From positions 1 to 64,000 of IMG/VR virus record IMGVR_UViG_3300024262_000026: DNA of 64,000 bases. One strand, written 5' to 3'. The DNA comes from a virus. Numbering within the stretch: the first letter of the stretch is position 1; the number at the start of each line of letters is the position of its first letter. This document shows, one piece after another, positions 1-8,507 of this stretch. The position numbers were made by a program, and so were the translations under genes. The notes below the pieces were generated by a model. That model ran no database searches, was not told the origin of the DNA, and worked only from the letters and a program-made list of their open reading frames with translations.

Positions 1-551
1 AGAACTGAACGCCAAGCAACTATATGTGGGTATCGTTTACGATAGTTTAATTGTCCAATAGCATTTCTATCAGGATTTTTTCTTCTCCATTCTCTTATTT
101 TATCATCATTATCAATTCTATATTGTTTCTTATATTCTAAAATATCTTCTCTATTTCCTTCATAGTATTCCTTTTTATTATCTAAAATTTCTTCTTTCTT
201 TTCAGAATATCTTTTTTTATCATATTCTTTTCGTTCATCAGGATTTTTATATTTTTTCTGTATTCCTTTTACACATTCTTTACATTCTGAACGGTGACCA
301 TCTGGTGTTCCTCTTTTAATATGAAATTCTGATAAATCTTTTTCAATACCACAAATTCTACATTCTTTTCTACCTTCATAAATTATTTCTCTCTCTTGTC
401 TTTGTTTTCTTCTTTTTTCGCCCCTTTTCTGATCTGATTTTTTGGAACACTCTTTACAATCATTTCTATAACCATCTTTTGAACCTTTTCTCTTAAAAAA
501 ATTATTAACCTCTTTTAGTTCATTACATTTATTACACTTTTTATATAACAT
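1..551 (-). CDS. Partial homing-endonuclease-like protein with CxxC zinc motifs
   Basis: Open reading frame running off the left edge; the start codon is at 549-551 on the minus strand and about 183 residues are visible. The N-terminus (MLYKKCNKCNELK) has paired CxxC motifs repeated near residue 60 (CRICG...CKEC), each followed by a GxxxGxxxxC-type spacing that is typical of zinc-ribbon DNA-binding modules in phage HNH or Vsr-type homing endonucleases. A lysine/glutamate-rich helix follows. The catalytic domain would lie beyond the window, so the nuclease class cannot be assigned. An AATATATAA promoter-like element lies 14 nt upstream of the start. It is downstream of the tail tube gene and separated from it by a terminator. 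Confidence 0.6.
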   Translation of the reverse strand, partial: MLYKKCNKCNELKEVNNFFKRKGSKDGYRNDCKECSKKSDQKRGEKRRKQRQEREIIYEGRKECRICGIEKDLSEFHIKRGTPDGHRSECKECVKGIQKKYKNPDERKEYDKKRYSEKKEEILDNKKEYYEGNREDILEYKKQYRIDNDDKIREWRRKNPDRNAIGQLNYRKRYPHIVAWRSV

Positions 552-565
552 ATCTTATCTTTTCT

Positions 566-575
566 TTTATATATT
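566..575 (-). promoter_or_regulatory. Phage-type promoter-like box (AATATATAAA)
   Basis: Minus-strand AATATATAAA, 14 nt before the start of the partial endonuclease gene. It is one of about 19 copies of the same motif placed in front of genes in this window. Confidence 0.4.
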
Positions 576-604
576 AAATTTTAATAGTCCCCTAACAAAA
601 ATAT

Positions 605-637
605 ATAAAAAAAGACACAATTTGAAATTGTGTCTTT
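605..637 (-). terminator. Rho-independent terminator after the tail tube gene
   Basis: Inverted repeat AAAGACACAA / TTGTGTCTTT with a short AT loop, followed on the minus strand by a run of T (plus-strand A-run 605-613). It sits 26 nt past the tail tube stop codon. Confidence 0.75.
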
Positions 638-663
638 GTAAGTTATTGATTATCAAATAGTTA

Positions 664-1227
664 TTAGTAGTAGAAATCTTCCCAATAATCCACAGCCCAT
701 TTGGCTTCAAGTGACATAACTTCTGTATTTGAAGACCAATCTAGTTGTTCCATTCCAGTAAATGTATGGAATTGGCAGTTATGGTAAGTTACTCTTCTGA
801 TAACTTTACCTTCTCTATCGTGTTGGTGTAGGATTATATCGCCTACCATATTTTTCTTATAGTGTAGTGTTCCAGTTTCGTTATTCCAAGCGAGGTCGTA
901 CCAATCTTTCAACATTTTAAACACAAAAATTTGGTAATCATCATTTTGGTTAAGGTTGAATGAGATACCCATATCTTTTATAGAAGTTTCCGTTGGAGTC
1001 ATCACAAAGAGTCTTGTTGAATATTTGAATCTTTGTTCTTTAGTTCCAAGAGGTGGGTAAGTAGGCATATTCGCTTTTGTAGTATTTTCCAAAAGTAGGT
1101 GAGTAGCATTTGGGTGAATACCTTGTAAAATTTGAGGTAATATAATTGTCACCTCATAAAGATTAGGGTGAATTGGTTCCCATTTTTCTTTGTGTGAGTC
1201 TATCATTGTAAAGTGTGCTAATGGCAT
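664..1227 (-). CDS. Tail tube protein (T4 gp19-like)
   Basis: Forms the inner tube of the contractile tail through which DNA is ejected. The 187 residues are close to the usual size of T4-type tube monomers (about 160-170). The N-terminal part (WEPIHPNLYEVTIILP) and the C-terminal GKVIRRVTYHNCQF...LDWSS...VDYWEDF segment fit the tube fold, where beta strands end with an aromatic acidic tail. It lies directly downstream of the sheath gene on the same strand, the normal sheath-tube order of T4-like phages, though two small genes separate them here. A terminator follows and a phage-type promoter motif lies 32 nt upstream. Confidence 0.82.
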   Translation of the reverse strand: MPLAHFTMIDSHKEKWEPIHPNLYEVTIILPQILQGIHPNATHLLLENTTKANMPTYPPLGTKEQRFKYSTRLFVMTPTETSIKDMGISFNLNQNDDYQIFVFKMLKDWYDLAWNNETGTLHYKKNMVGDIILHQHDREGKVIRRVTYHNCQFHTFTGMEQLDWSSNTEVMSLEAKWAVDYWEDFYY

Positions 1228-1259
1228 ATTTTTTATATTATTTTTTCTATACGTATTTC

Positions 1260-1269
1260 TCTATATATT
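1260..1269 (-). promoter_or_regulatory. Phage-type promoter-like box (AATATATAGA)
   Basis: Minus-strand AATATATAGA 32 nt upstream of the tail tube start; probable late promoter by analogy with the T4 TATAAATA box. Confidence 0.4.
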
Positions 1270-1300
1270 AAAATTTCGCTTTTTCCTCGGAAAATAATTT

Positions 1301-1609
1301 TTATGGTTTAAAACCACCTGTATGTTCACCAAAACTTGCTACTTTTTTCTTTTTTGCTTTAGGTTTTTTCTCATCCTTAGGTTTCAAATTTTTTGAATCT
1401 TCACATTCTTTACATGTTTCTTTTCCTTTTTCACATGCACATTTTTCACCTTTTTCAACTTCTTTGGTATCTTCTGGTTTATCTTTTTTCTTAGATGCAA
1501 CCATTTCCGCAAACTTTTTTCTTGCTTCTATTTGTGCTTCGGTTGGTTTTTTCTTTTCAGTAACCACTTCAACATTTTCAAATTTATCAAATTTTACAAA
1601 TCTTTTCAT
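1301..1609 (-). CDS. Small lysine-rich protein with a Cys cluster, unknown
   Basis: 102 residues, not recognised. The first residues (MKRFVKFDKFENVEVV) loosely resemble the short leader shared by many proteins at 49-61 kb. The middle has a CACEKGKETCKEC cluster, and the rest is a highly charged, lysine-rich and probably disordered chain ending in GEHTGGFKP. It lies between the tail sheath and tail tube genes, next to a second Cys-rich small protein at 1620-1772, so the two may be related or act together, possibly as metal-binding virion components. This function is only inferred from position and composition. Confidence 0.6.
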   Translation of the reverse strand: MKRFVKFDKFENVEVVTEKKKPTEAQIEARKKFAEMVASKKKDKPEDTKEVEKGEKCACEKGKETCKECEDSKNLKPKDEKKPKAKKKKVASFGEHTGGFKP

Positions 1610-1619
1610 AAGTTATTTA

Positions 1620-1772
1620 TTATTTTTCTTTGAAAAATTCATCAAATTGTGATAATTTTTCATTTTTTTCACATGTACATTCATCTTCACATCCACACTC
1701 ATCACAAGTGCAATTATCAACGCATTCACATTGTTTTTCTTCTTCATTTATGAATTCTAAAAAATCTTTCAT
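1620..1772 (-). CDS. 50-residue Cys-rich acidic peptide with capsid-targeting-like leader
   Basis: A short gene of 51 codons (start 1770-1772, stop 1620-1622). The N-terminus MKDFLEFINEE closely resembles the T4 capsid-targeting sequence of internal proteins (MKTYQEFIAE). The middle contains eight cysteines in CxC, CxxC and CxxxC spacings (CEC, CTC, CGC, CTC) among acidic residues, similar in style to a metallothionein. The C-terminus is FDEFFKEK. It is 10 nt upstream of the 102-residue gene, which has a weaker version of the same Cys cluster. Metal binding and packaging are inferences from sequence pattern only. Confidence 0.65.
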   Translation of the reverse strand: MKDFLEFINEEEKQCECVDNCTCDECGCEDECTCEKNEKLSQFDEFFKEK

Positions 1773-1795
1773 TTTTCTGTTTTCATTTTTAAAAG

Positions 1796-1822
1796 CAAAG
1801 AGGGAACTGAGTTCCCTCTTTG
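1796..1822 (-). terminator. Terminator after the tail sheath gene
   Basis: Perfect arms CAAAGAGGGAACT / AGTTCCCTCTTTG just after the sheath stop codon, followed on the minus strand by CTTTTAAAAATG. The T-run is short, so termination may be partial, allowing read-through into the small genes and tube gene. Confidence 0.65.
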
Positions 1823-1836
1823 ACTTTAATTATTTA

Positions 1837-4800
1837 TTATTGAGGTGTGAATCCACCTGATTGAATATCACCTTTTTTAAGGATAGTAATGTTATTAACA
1901 ATTATACCCATACCTTTGATAATTTCAACGTAAGTATCAAGAACACCCATTTGAAGGTCTATGATATAGTCTGTATTATTTGTGGCATCACAAACATTTT
2001 TAAAATCGTAGAAAGCATCACCATCTAACATTTCTTTACAGATTTTATCTGCTCTATATTTGATTTCTGCTCTAACCTCTGCGGTATTAAACGCCCATTG
2101 ATATCTAAGCAACATATCATATAATCTATTTTCAAGTTCAATAAGTACTTCTCTTGAATGAAGGAATGATAATGAACTGAATGGGAAAACCTGTGCGGTT
2201 GACTCATCATTAATACAGTATCCATTGTTAAGTTTGTACACAATTGGATTTGCTCCCATTTGGTGCAAATTCTCAAGGTCTATATTATTAAAATCAATTT
2301 CAGTTTTTGTTATACCATTAATTCTACCATTAGTGATACCTGCGCAAATTGTCCAAGGCACAAAACCTGCAACGTTTGACACAAATTTCTGCATATAGGT
2401 TGTTGCGGCATATGACGCTGGTGGGAACCATTTTGGTATACCATTATCATATATTCTCACATATGGGAAGAAATATCCTACTGTTGAACGACCATCAAGT
2501 TGTCCGTGTCTTGTAGCGAATTGATATAAGTAATCTGGATTTTTAGATTCATCGGCACCTTTTCTTACATATTCTAAGTTAAGTGAACCATCATCATTCA
2601 CAAATGAAGGATTTGATGAGTTTCTGAAATCTTTTGCTGAAGGCATATTTATAAAACCAAGTGCGTTCAATTTCAATCCTGTAAGGTCAACCAATTGTTG
2701 TTTACATCCCCAACCATCATCTGGTTGTAATCCTAATCCCCAAGGGTCAACAAGATATCTCCAAGAAATCTTATTTTTATCAGCTAATGATTTAGCAAGA
2801 TTATTATCGATTGTTAAAACATCAAGAATTGAATTTTGTCTTGAATCAGTACCATTAGGTATTGAATCTTGATGTACAAGGAACGGAGAAATCTTCAATC
2901 CTATATATTCATCAACATACACATCAATACTTTGATAAGTAAATGTTTGATAATCAACAGTTGCTATTGATTGTCCAGATGAAGTACCACTTAATTGGTT
3001 CATATCTGTTAATTTGATAGGTGCATCAGTATAAAGAGTTTTCAACGAAGTATCAGTTGTACTATTTTTAATATCAATGATACGTGTGAATTTTCTTGGT
3101 ACTGAACCTTCCAAATATCCGTCACCATCTGGTGCCTGCCAATTTGCTATGTCATAGTATGCTTCAAGGAAGTCACCTCTCTTAATTTCAGAATATCTTG
3201 TTTTATTAATTGAAATTTGTTGTACAGTTGTCAAATCATCACCTACCCAAGATTCAATCTCAATTGATTGTCTCCAATTTGATTTGTCTGAATAAATAAC
3301 AAGTTGTTTTGTATAATTTGTATTCCAATCATTAACAGATTTGTATGTATAAACTGTACCATCATATGTTTGGAAATCAACAGTTAATATAGATGATTGA
3401 TCTATAAACATTTTCAAATAAACTTTATCATCAGCAGGTACGGTTGAACCTGAGTTATTATCAACCCAGAAATAATCGTCAGAGTTTATAATACCATTGT
3501 AATAATTTTGATAAAAAGTTGAGTATTTACCAACAACTCCAACGTTTCTAGCAAGTCCACCAAGTGTAACTTGTGGTATTTGTGTTACTTCTTGATAAAC
3601 TGTTTTTAATCTTGCAGTATTATCATCTTGTAAAACAAACTCATTATCAACATAATATAATAAAATTGCTGAATCTGTACCTGATATATAATCTGTTGGA
3701 ACTTCAACATTCAATCTAATTAATGCGTTTGATGTTGCTGTTGAATCTACAACTGCTCTACCTGTAATAGGGGTTTTATCTGATAATGAAAAGCTAACAT
3801 TACCTTCAGTACCTAATTGGATTGTCCATAATGATGCTGATTGATAAGGTTGTGAACTAGTTACAGTCCAAGTTAACCCTGTTGCTCCTGAACCAGATAA
3901 CACATAAGAATCAACTGCTAAAGTTATTGTACTTAGTGAATAATCTGTCACGGTCCCAACACAACCATCACCATCTTCGTTTACTACCGTAACGGTTGAA
4001 CCTGAATATAATCCTAAATTTGTTGGCAAACCTGTAATATCAAAATCAACTCCAACTTCTGGAACTGGTGTAAATGCAACCACAGTTTGACCAGTTTCGC
4101 TTATAGTATCAAGATTCGTTATTGTTGTTGCGGATAATATTAATGTTGTACTTGAATAAGATGTTACAGTACCTGTAACTCCACTTGTTGTACCACTAAC
4201 TCTAACGGTAACAACATCACCTGGCACATAATCCAAACCAGCATCAACTGTGTAAGTTAATCCAGTTCTTGTTATACCATTTATCACAACTGTATCTGTT
4301 GATGATGTTTTCTCAAATGGTTCACCATCTTTAATTAATACAGTTTTATCGGTTGTGATATATGTATCCATTTCGTTAAATAAATGATTATTTCTTAAAT
4401 AATTATAATCATTATAAACCCCAGTCATACCAGAAGTTCCCAAAAACTCCATTTGTAAATAATTATCAATATAAGTTCCTGTAACTGATGTAAAACTGAA
4501 ATTATCAATAGGAACATAACCTTTTGTATCAGAACCATATTGATCAACAGTTGAACTATCTCCTACTGTAATAGGTGTATAAACTGCTGTATATGTGCTA
4601 CCAGATTTTATATGAGTAACATAACCAAGTATTATAGTACTATTTAAACTATATGTGTAATTAGGTGCTGTTGCTGTAGGTAATGAAACATTACTTATTC
4701 CTTCCACACCATAAAGTACACTAATTTCTGTAGTGTTATTTGTTAAATAAAGTACGTCAATTTTTGTTGCATATGTTGTTGTTTGTGTCACAGAACTTAA

Positions 4801-6078
4801 TGTTGCTGTATTGAAAGATGGTTCATAAGTTGAGCCATTTAGAACATAATAAGGATATGCGGTTGTTGTTATATCAAAACCAAATGTTGTTGATGTTGAA
4901 CCTGTAGTTCCATTAACATCATCAATATAAATACCGTATGTGTGTCCATTTGTATATGCACCTGTTCTTGTTCCACCACTAACTGTTAAGTTATTTAAAG
5001 GTGTTGCAATATTAGTAAAAACATTATTTGCTGAGTCAAGATATTTATTACTATATGTCAAAGCTTCTTTTAGAGTTGCGTTATAAGACATAAAATTGAT
5101 ACTTGTAAAATCTTGCCCTACAAGAACATCACCAATAATATCAAGATTTCCAAGTTTAAAATCAGCCTCAAGTAAAGCATCTTCATTATATGTGCAGAAT
5201 AATCCTGTTTTATCAGTATTATTATTAACTACATTTTTAATGTACATATCTCTATCATTTAAATCCTTAAAATAAGGAATTAATGATACATCATAAGACG
5301 CTAAAACTGTTACAGTTCTTTCATTAACAAAATTGCTAACTTGTCCTTTAATTAAACCATTTCTATTGAAGTATCTTGAAAAAGTAGTATCATTTGCCAA
5401 TGTTCTATAATCGGTCCAATCTCCTGCTATCACAACAATACTTGCAAGATAGTCTGATATCCATTCTCTATAATCTATATATGGAGGAACTTTATCACGT
5501 CCACCATACCATTCTTCTGCTGTGATGTCAAATCCACTAATGTCTGATTTGAACATAAATATAGTAATGTCTTTATCACCCATATTTGTAATATGAAATA
5601 GACGATTATTGTCCTGAACACCACCATTATTATTTTTTACGATATTTAAGAAAGCATCTGTATCTCTTTCCCAAAAATCTTGTCTATTAAAGAATAGTTC
5701 ATATGCTGTTGAATTTACTGTACTGTTTTCATATTGAGCAGATACCGAAATTGTTTGCCATTCTAACTTATCTCTATTAGGATCTGTTGATAATAGGTTT
5801 AAAGCCCAAACAGGACCTGATTTTAACATCTGTTTTACGGTTTTGTGAAAATAAGAACCTTTGTTTTCTAATCTCCTATCATCTTCACCAAAGATTGCTT
5901 CAAAATCACTTGGATTTGTAATATAAATTGGAGCGTTAAAAGGTCCTTTCTTTGAAAAACCTGGCACCAAGTTAATAAGAACATCCTGAACTGGAAGTTC
6001 TATAATACTTGCATCTATCTCTTCTATGAAAATCCCTGGTCTTTTGTATTTTCCAAGGTCTCTATCTTTTATTGGCAT
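1837..6078 (-). CDS. Tail sheath protein (T4 gp18-like), double length
   Basis: Contractile sheath subunit of the tail. The N-terminus (KRPGIFIEEID, then PGFSKKGPFNAP and FGEDD) and the C-terminal roughly 300 residues (WFPPASYAATTYMQKF, SFLHSREVLIELENRL, ADKICKEMLDGDAF) match sheath proteins. At 1413 residues it is about twice T4 gp18 (659). The extra length is a large Thr/Ser/Gly/Val-rich central insertion, roughly residues 350-980, with repeated beta-rich modules such as GTVTSYSSTTLILS and GTVTDYSLSTITLA that look like surface Ig-like or immunoglobulin-fold decorations. Such insertions sit on the outside of the sheath in other phages. A phage-type promoter motif is 23 nt upstream, and a terminator follows. 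Confidence 0.9.
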   Translation of the reverse strand: MPIKDRDLGKYKRPGIFIEEIDASIIELPVQDVLINLVPGFSKKGPFNAPIYITNPSDFEAIFGEDDRRLENKGSYFHKTVKQMLKSGPVWALNLLSTDPNRDKLEWQTISVSAQYENSTVNSTAYELFFNRQDFWERDTDAFLNIVKNNNGGVQDNNRLFHITNMGDKDITIFMFKSDISGFDITAEEWYGGRDKVPPYIDYREWISDYLASIVVIAGDWTDYRTLANDTTFSRYFNRNGLIKGQVSNFVNERTVTVLASYDVSLIPYFKDLNDRDMYIKNVVNNNTDKTGLFCTYNEDALLEADFKLGNLDIIGDVLVGQDFTSINFMSYNATLKEALTYSNKYLDSANNVFTNIATPLNNLTVSGGTRTGAYTNGHTYGIYIDDVNGTTGSTSTTFGFDITTTAYPYYVLNGSTYEPSFNTATLSSVTQTTTYATKIDVLYLTNNTTEISVLYGVEGISNVSLPTATAPNYTYSLNSTIILGYVTHIKSGSTYTAVYTPITVGDSSTVDQYGSDTKGYVPIDNFSFTSVTGTYIDNYLQMEFLGTSGMTGVYNDYNYLRNNHLFNEMDTYITTDKTVLIKDGEPFEKTSSTDTVVINGITRTGLTYTVDAGLDYVPGDVVTVRVSGTTSGVTGTVTSYSSTTLILSATTITNLDTISETGQTVVAFTPVPEVGVDFDITGLPTNLGLYSGSTVTVVNEDGDGCVGTVTDYSLSTITLAVDSYVLSGSGATGLTWTVTSSQPYQSASLWTIQLGTEGNVSFSLSDKTPITGRAVVDSTATSNALIRLNVEVPTDYISGTDSAILLYYVDNEFVLQDDNTARLKTVYQEVTQIPQVTLGGLARNVGVVGKYSTFYQNYYNGIINSDDYFWVDNNSGSTVPADDKVYLKMFIDQSSILTVDFQTYDGTVYTYKSVNDWNTNYTKQLVIYSDKSNWRQSIEIESWVGDDLTTVQQISINKTRYSEIKRGDFLEAYYDIANWQAPDGDGYLEGSVPRKFTRIIDIKNSTTDTSLKTLYTDAPIKLTDMNQLSGTSSGQSIATVDYQTFTYQSIDVYVDEYIGLKISPFLVHQDSIPNGTDSRQNSILDVLTIDNNLAKSLADKNKISWRYLVDPWGLGLQPDDGWGCKQQLVDLTGLKLNALGFINMPSAKDFRNSSNPSFVNDDGSLNLEYVRKGADESKNPDYLYQFATRHGQLDGRSTVGYFFPYVRIYDNGIPKWFPPASYAATTYMQKFVSNVAGFVPWTICAGITNGRINGITKTEIDFNNIDLENLHQMGANPIVYKLNNGYCINDESTAQVFPFSSLSFLHSREVLIELENRLYDMLLRYQWAFNTAEVRAEIKYRADKICKEMLDGDAFYDFKNVCDATNNTDYIIDLQMGVLDTYVEIIKGMGIIVNNITILKKGDIQSGGFTPQ

Positions 6079-6101
6079 AATTTATTGATTATTTTTTCTT
6101 T

Positions 6102-6111
6102 ATTATATATT
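6102..6111 (-). promoter_or_regulatory. Phage-type promoter-like box (AATATATAAT)
   Basis: Minus-strand AATATATAAT 23 nt upstream of the tail sheath start, in a 180-bp divergent intergenic region whose other side carries a host-like promoter. Confidence 0.45.
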
Positions 6112-6228
6112 AAATATTTTTACTATTTTTGTACCGTTTTTTGATTTAACTTATATATTAAATTGAAAAAACGAAAAAAATATAAAAAAACAGGCAAGAT
6201 ATAATTTTTTTTATCGAAACATATATCT

Positions 6229-6236
6229 TACTTTTG
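6229..6236 (+). promoter_or_regulatory. Host-like Bacteroidota -7 box (TACTTTTG)
   Basis: TACTTTTG fits the Bacteroidota primary sigma -7 consensus TAnnTTTG. It lies 22 nt before the start of the 271-residue gene. No clear -33 TTG element is visible. Confidence 0.55.
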
Positions 6237-6258
6237 TTAAAAATAAAAACGATTTAAA

Positions 6259-7074
6259 ATGATTAACTTTAATTTATCAAAAAAATATAACATCAACGAA
6301 ATCAATGAAACACTTGACAAATTTATAAACATACAAAAGAGTAATAGAGTTATTACTTCGTTTGATGGAAAAGAATTATGTTGGGTTGAAGTCTCCAATA
6401 AATACTATAATTTTGATTTTTCATCATTTTGTAAAAAAATAATTGCAGAAATTGAGAATTATTTTACACCTGATGCCTACCTACTCAGAGTTCGTAGTGG
6501 TATTCAAGAGTTAAGATTGGTAGGTAGTGAAGTTGATATTAATGGTGAAACTTATCTTAAAATGATAGGAATTATCAATTCAACTAATAAGGAAAAGGCA
6601 CTTTCAATGAATATTGGCTTGGTTCGTAAATCAAACGTGACAGGTTCTGTTCATGTAAGTTTTCGTAACAAACACTATAAAACGTCAATGCCAAATAAGA
6701 TTAAGAATTTTGCTGACAATCTAATAAACTTTAATATGGATATTGAATACCATATTAAAACCATTGAAGATCTTACACTAAGAAAAATTTCATTTAAAGA
6801 ATTGGTTAAATCACTATCAACCAATAATGAAGGTGATAAAATTAAAAGTATGACTCTTAAAGTGAGAGCACTTGGCAAAAAACTTATAGAATATGGATAC
6901 TCAGATTTTACCAATACTCTACGTAACCCATTTTCAGATACAGTTAAAGATTTTGACGTAAATCTAAAAGATGTATTTGATGCCTACACCGAACTATTCA
7001 AAAGCTATGATACATCAATTATTGGTAGAGAAACACGAAGAATATTAGACGCAATTGAAAAAAATAATAATTAA
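6259..7074 (+). CDS. Unknown 271-residue protein
   Basis: Not confidently recognised. The centre (YLLRVRSGIQELRLVGSE, then a strand-rich segment GIINSTNKEKALSMNIGLVRKS) is vaguely like the DUF932-type proteins of phages and plasmids, in which a substrate-facing beta sheet is followed by a helical C-terminal half, but the signature residues are not clear enough to claim it. The C-terminal half is helical and charged. First gene of a plus-strand set driven by a host-like promoter, so probably expressed early. The next gene starts 3 nt after its stop codon. Confidence 0.75.
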   Translation: MINFNLSKKYNINEINETLDKFINIQKSNRVITSFDGKELCWVEVSNKYYNFDFSSFCKKIIAEIENYFTPDAYLLRVRSGIQELRLVGSEVDINGETYLKMIGIINSTNKEKALSMNIGLVRKSNVTGSVHVSFRNKHYKTSMPNKIKNFADNLINFNMDIEYHIKTIEDLTLRKISFKELVKSLSTNNEGDKIKSMTLKVRALGKKLIEYGYSDFTNTLRNPFSDTVKDFDVNLKDVFDAYTELFKSYDTSIIGRETRRILDAIEKNNN

Positions 7075-7077
7075 CAA

Positions 7078-7260
7078 ATGCCACTTAAAAATCCATTTAC
7101 TGAAACAAAATGGAAGAAAATTAAAACAGACAAACAAATTCTTATAGAGAGCAGAGTAAACAAATTAAGAAAAATTGAAGGTCAAAAGCCAATTGACTTT
7201 GGACCAAACTACATTAAAGAAGAAGTGTATAATTATGGAATACACTCACTACTTGAATAA
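7078..7260 (+). CDS. Unknown 60-residue protein
   Basis: Small basic then acidic protein (MPLKNPFTETKWKKIKTDKQ...). It starts 3 nt after the preceding stop codon, so the two are translationally linked. No recognisable domain or membrane segment. Kept as real because of its tight spacing and the lack of any alternative in the stretch. Confidence 0.6.
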   Translation: MPLKNPFTETKWKKIKTDKQILIESRVNKLRKIEGQKPIDFGPNYIKEEVYNYGIHSLLE

Positions 7261-7292
7261 AATTAATTGAGCAATTATAGAAACTCAAAATT

Positions 7293-7302
7293 AATATATA
7301 AA
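7293..7302 (+). promoter_or_regulatory. Phage-type promoter-like box (AATATATAAA)
   Basis: AATATATAAA 46 nt before the 67-residue gene. A small hairpin (ACTTC/GAAGT, 7305-7319) followed by a T-rich stretch lies just after it. Confidence 0.35.
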
Positions 7303-7348
7303 AAACTTCAAAAAGAAGTAACATTTTTAATTTAATATTGTCTAATAT

Positions 7349-7552
7349 ATGAACAGAATTGTATTGACTGAAAAAGATTTTATATCTTTAGTAAGTAACT
7401 CCATGGTATTCAAAGGTATAAAATTTACTGATGAAGACCTATTAAATTTAATCACAGGTGAAATTGTTGAAATTGATAATAACCTTATTATTTTACAGGA
7501 TATTGGTTTCATTAGAATTTCAGACATCTTGGACAAATATAGAAAATTTTAA
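7349..7552 (+). CDS. Unknown 67-residue protein
   Basis: Short protein (MNRIVLTEKDFISLVSNS...) with alternating hydrophobic pattern and the segment GEIVEIDNNLIILQDIGF, suggesting a small beta-rich fold. No family recognised. It precedes the sigma factor gene by 88 nt and may share its regulation. Confidence 0.55.
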   Translation: MNRIVLTEKDFISLVSNSMVFKGIKFTDEDLLNLITGEIVEIDNNLIILQDIGFIRISDILDKYRKF

Positions 7553-7640
7553 TTTTCTTATAAAATAATTTAAACTTTTTGTTTTTATTATACTATAAGG
7601 GGGTTCGGGTTTCTTATTTTAACTTAAAAAAATAAATTAT

Positions 7641-8285
7641 ATGGATTTATCTATGGACAAAAAATTGAATCAATTAGCGAAGGATTTTGAACATCGTACA
7701 AAATTAGACTTCCAAAAATTCTACAAGGACTATAAGCCAAAACTTATCTGGTATTTGGCGAGATACACTAAAGACACAGAAATTGCTGAAGATTATGCTG
7801 AAGAAGCATTTATTCAAGCAATGTTAAACATCAGCACTTATAAAAGACCTGAAGAAGGTGGGGCTCAAGTTAATACTTGGGTATATAAAATTGCGGAAAA
7901 CATTGTCAAAAAGGCTCATAAAGATAATGGAAAATTACCATCAACATCATTAGATAAGGAATTTGATGAAAATGTTAATTTAACTAATCTAATACCTTAT
8001 GATGATGGTAAGAGAGAAGAACACGAATATCATGTTTTTGTAAGAAAAGCCGAAATCATTAAAGATGCAATATACAGTTTACCTAAAAAAGATGATAAGT
8101 ATAAACAAGTACTCATAATGAGAGAATTAGAAGGTATGGCATATAAAGATATTTCAGAATATCTTGATATCAATTTATCAACTATCAAATCTCAAATCCG
8201 AAAAGGTAGAAGCATCATTCGCAAAAAAGTCATTAAGAAACTTCAAGAAATTGATAGTAATGGTTTAAGTGAATTTGATATATAG
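7641..8285 (+). CDS. Phage-encoded RNA polymerase sigma factor (ECF/sigma-70 family)
   Basis: Directs host RNA polymerase to a chosen promoter set. Region 2 is visible at about residues 25-95 (AEDYAEEAFIQAMLNI, then NTWVYKIAENIVKKAHK), and region 4 at about 155-200 (YKQVLIMRELEGMAYKDI, then INLSTIKSQIRKGRSIIRKK, a helix-turn-helix). There is no region 1.1 or 3, the ECF architecture, and 214 residues is the usual ECF length. In T4 the analogous late sigma factor is gp55. A reasonable inference is that it reads the AATATATAA motif found before structural genes here. No anti-sigma gene is recognisable nearby. Start chosen at the first ATG (MDLSMDKK); the second ATG, 4 codons later, is possible. 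Confidence 0.88.
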   Translation: MDLSMDKKLNQLAKDFEHRTKLDFQKFYKDYKPKLIWYLARYTKDTEIAEDYAEEAFIQAMLNISTYKRPEEGGAQVNTWVYKIAENIVKKAHKDNGKLPSTSLDKEFDENVNLTNLIPYDDGKREEHEYHVFVRKAEIIKDAIYSLPKKDDKYKQVLIMRELEGMAYKDISEYLDINLSTIKSQIRKGRSIIRKKVIKKLQEIDSNGLSEFDI

Positions 8286-8288
8286 ACT

Positions 8289-8507
8289 ATGTTATCCTAT
8301 GAATCAAGTAAATGGTATGTGAAAATATGGCGGAGACGTTGGTATTTTTACATACCATTTCTTTTTTTCAAATTAAAATTATTCAAATTTAGATTTCTTG
8401 GTATGTTAGTTGAAGAACCAGGTAAAAGTGATAGAGAAGATTTAATTAATTCTTGGTTCGATATTAAAAAACATGTCGAACTAACCAAAATGCAAAAATA
8501 CACATAA
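8289..8507 (+). CDS. Small aromatic, basic protein, possibly membrane-associated
   Basis: 72 residues starting 3 nt after the sigma factor stop codon. The N-terminal half is rich in Trp, Tyr, Phe and Arg (WYVKIWRRRWYFYIPFLFFKLKLFKF) and could sit on a membrane surface or form one short segment. The C-terminal half is polar. Its position suggests co-expression with the sigma factor, and a sigma-binding role is possible but unsupported. No family recognised. Confidence 0.55.
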   Translation: MLSYESSKWYVKIWRRRWYFYIPFLFFKLKLFKFRFLGMLVEEPGKSDREDLINSWFDIKKHVELTKMQKYT

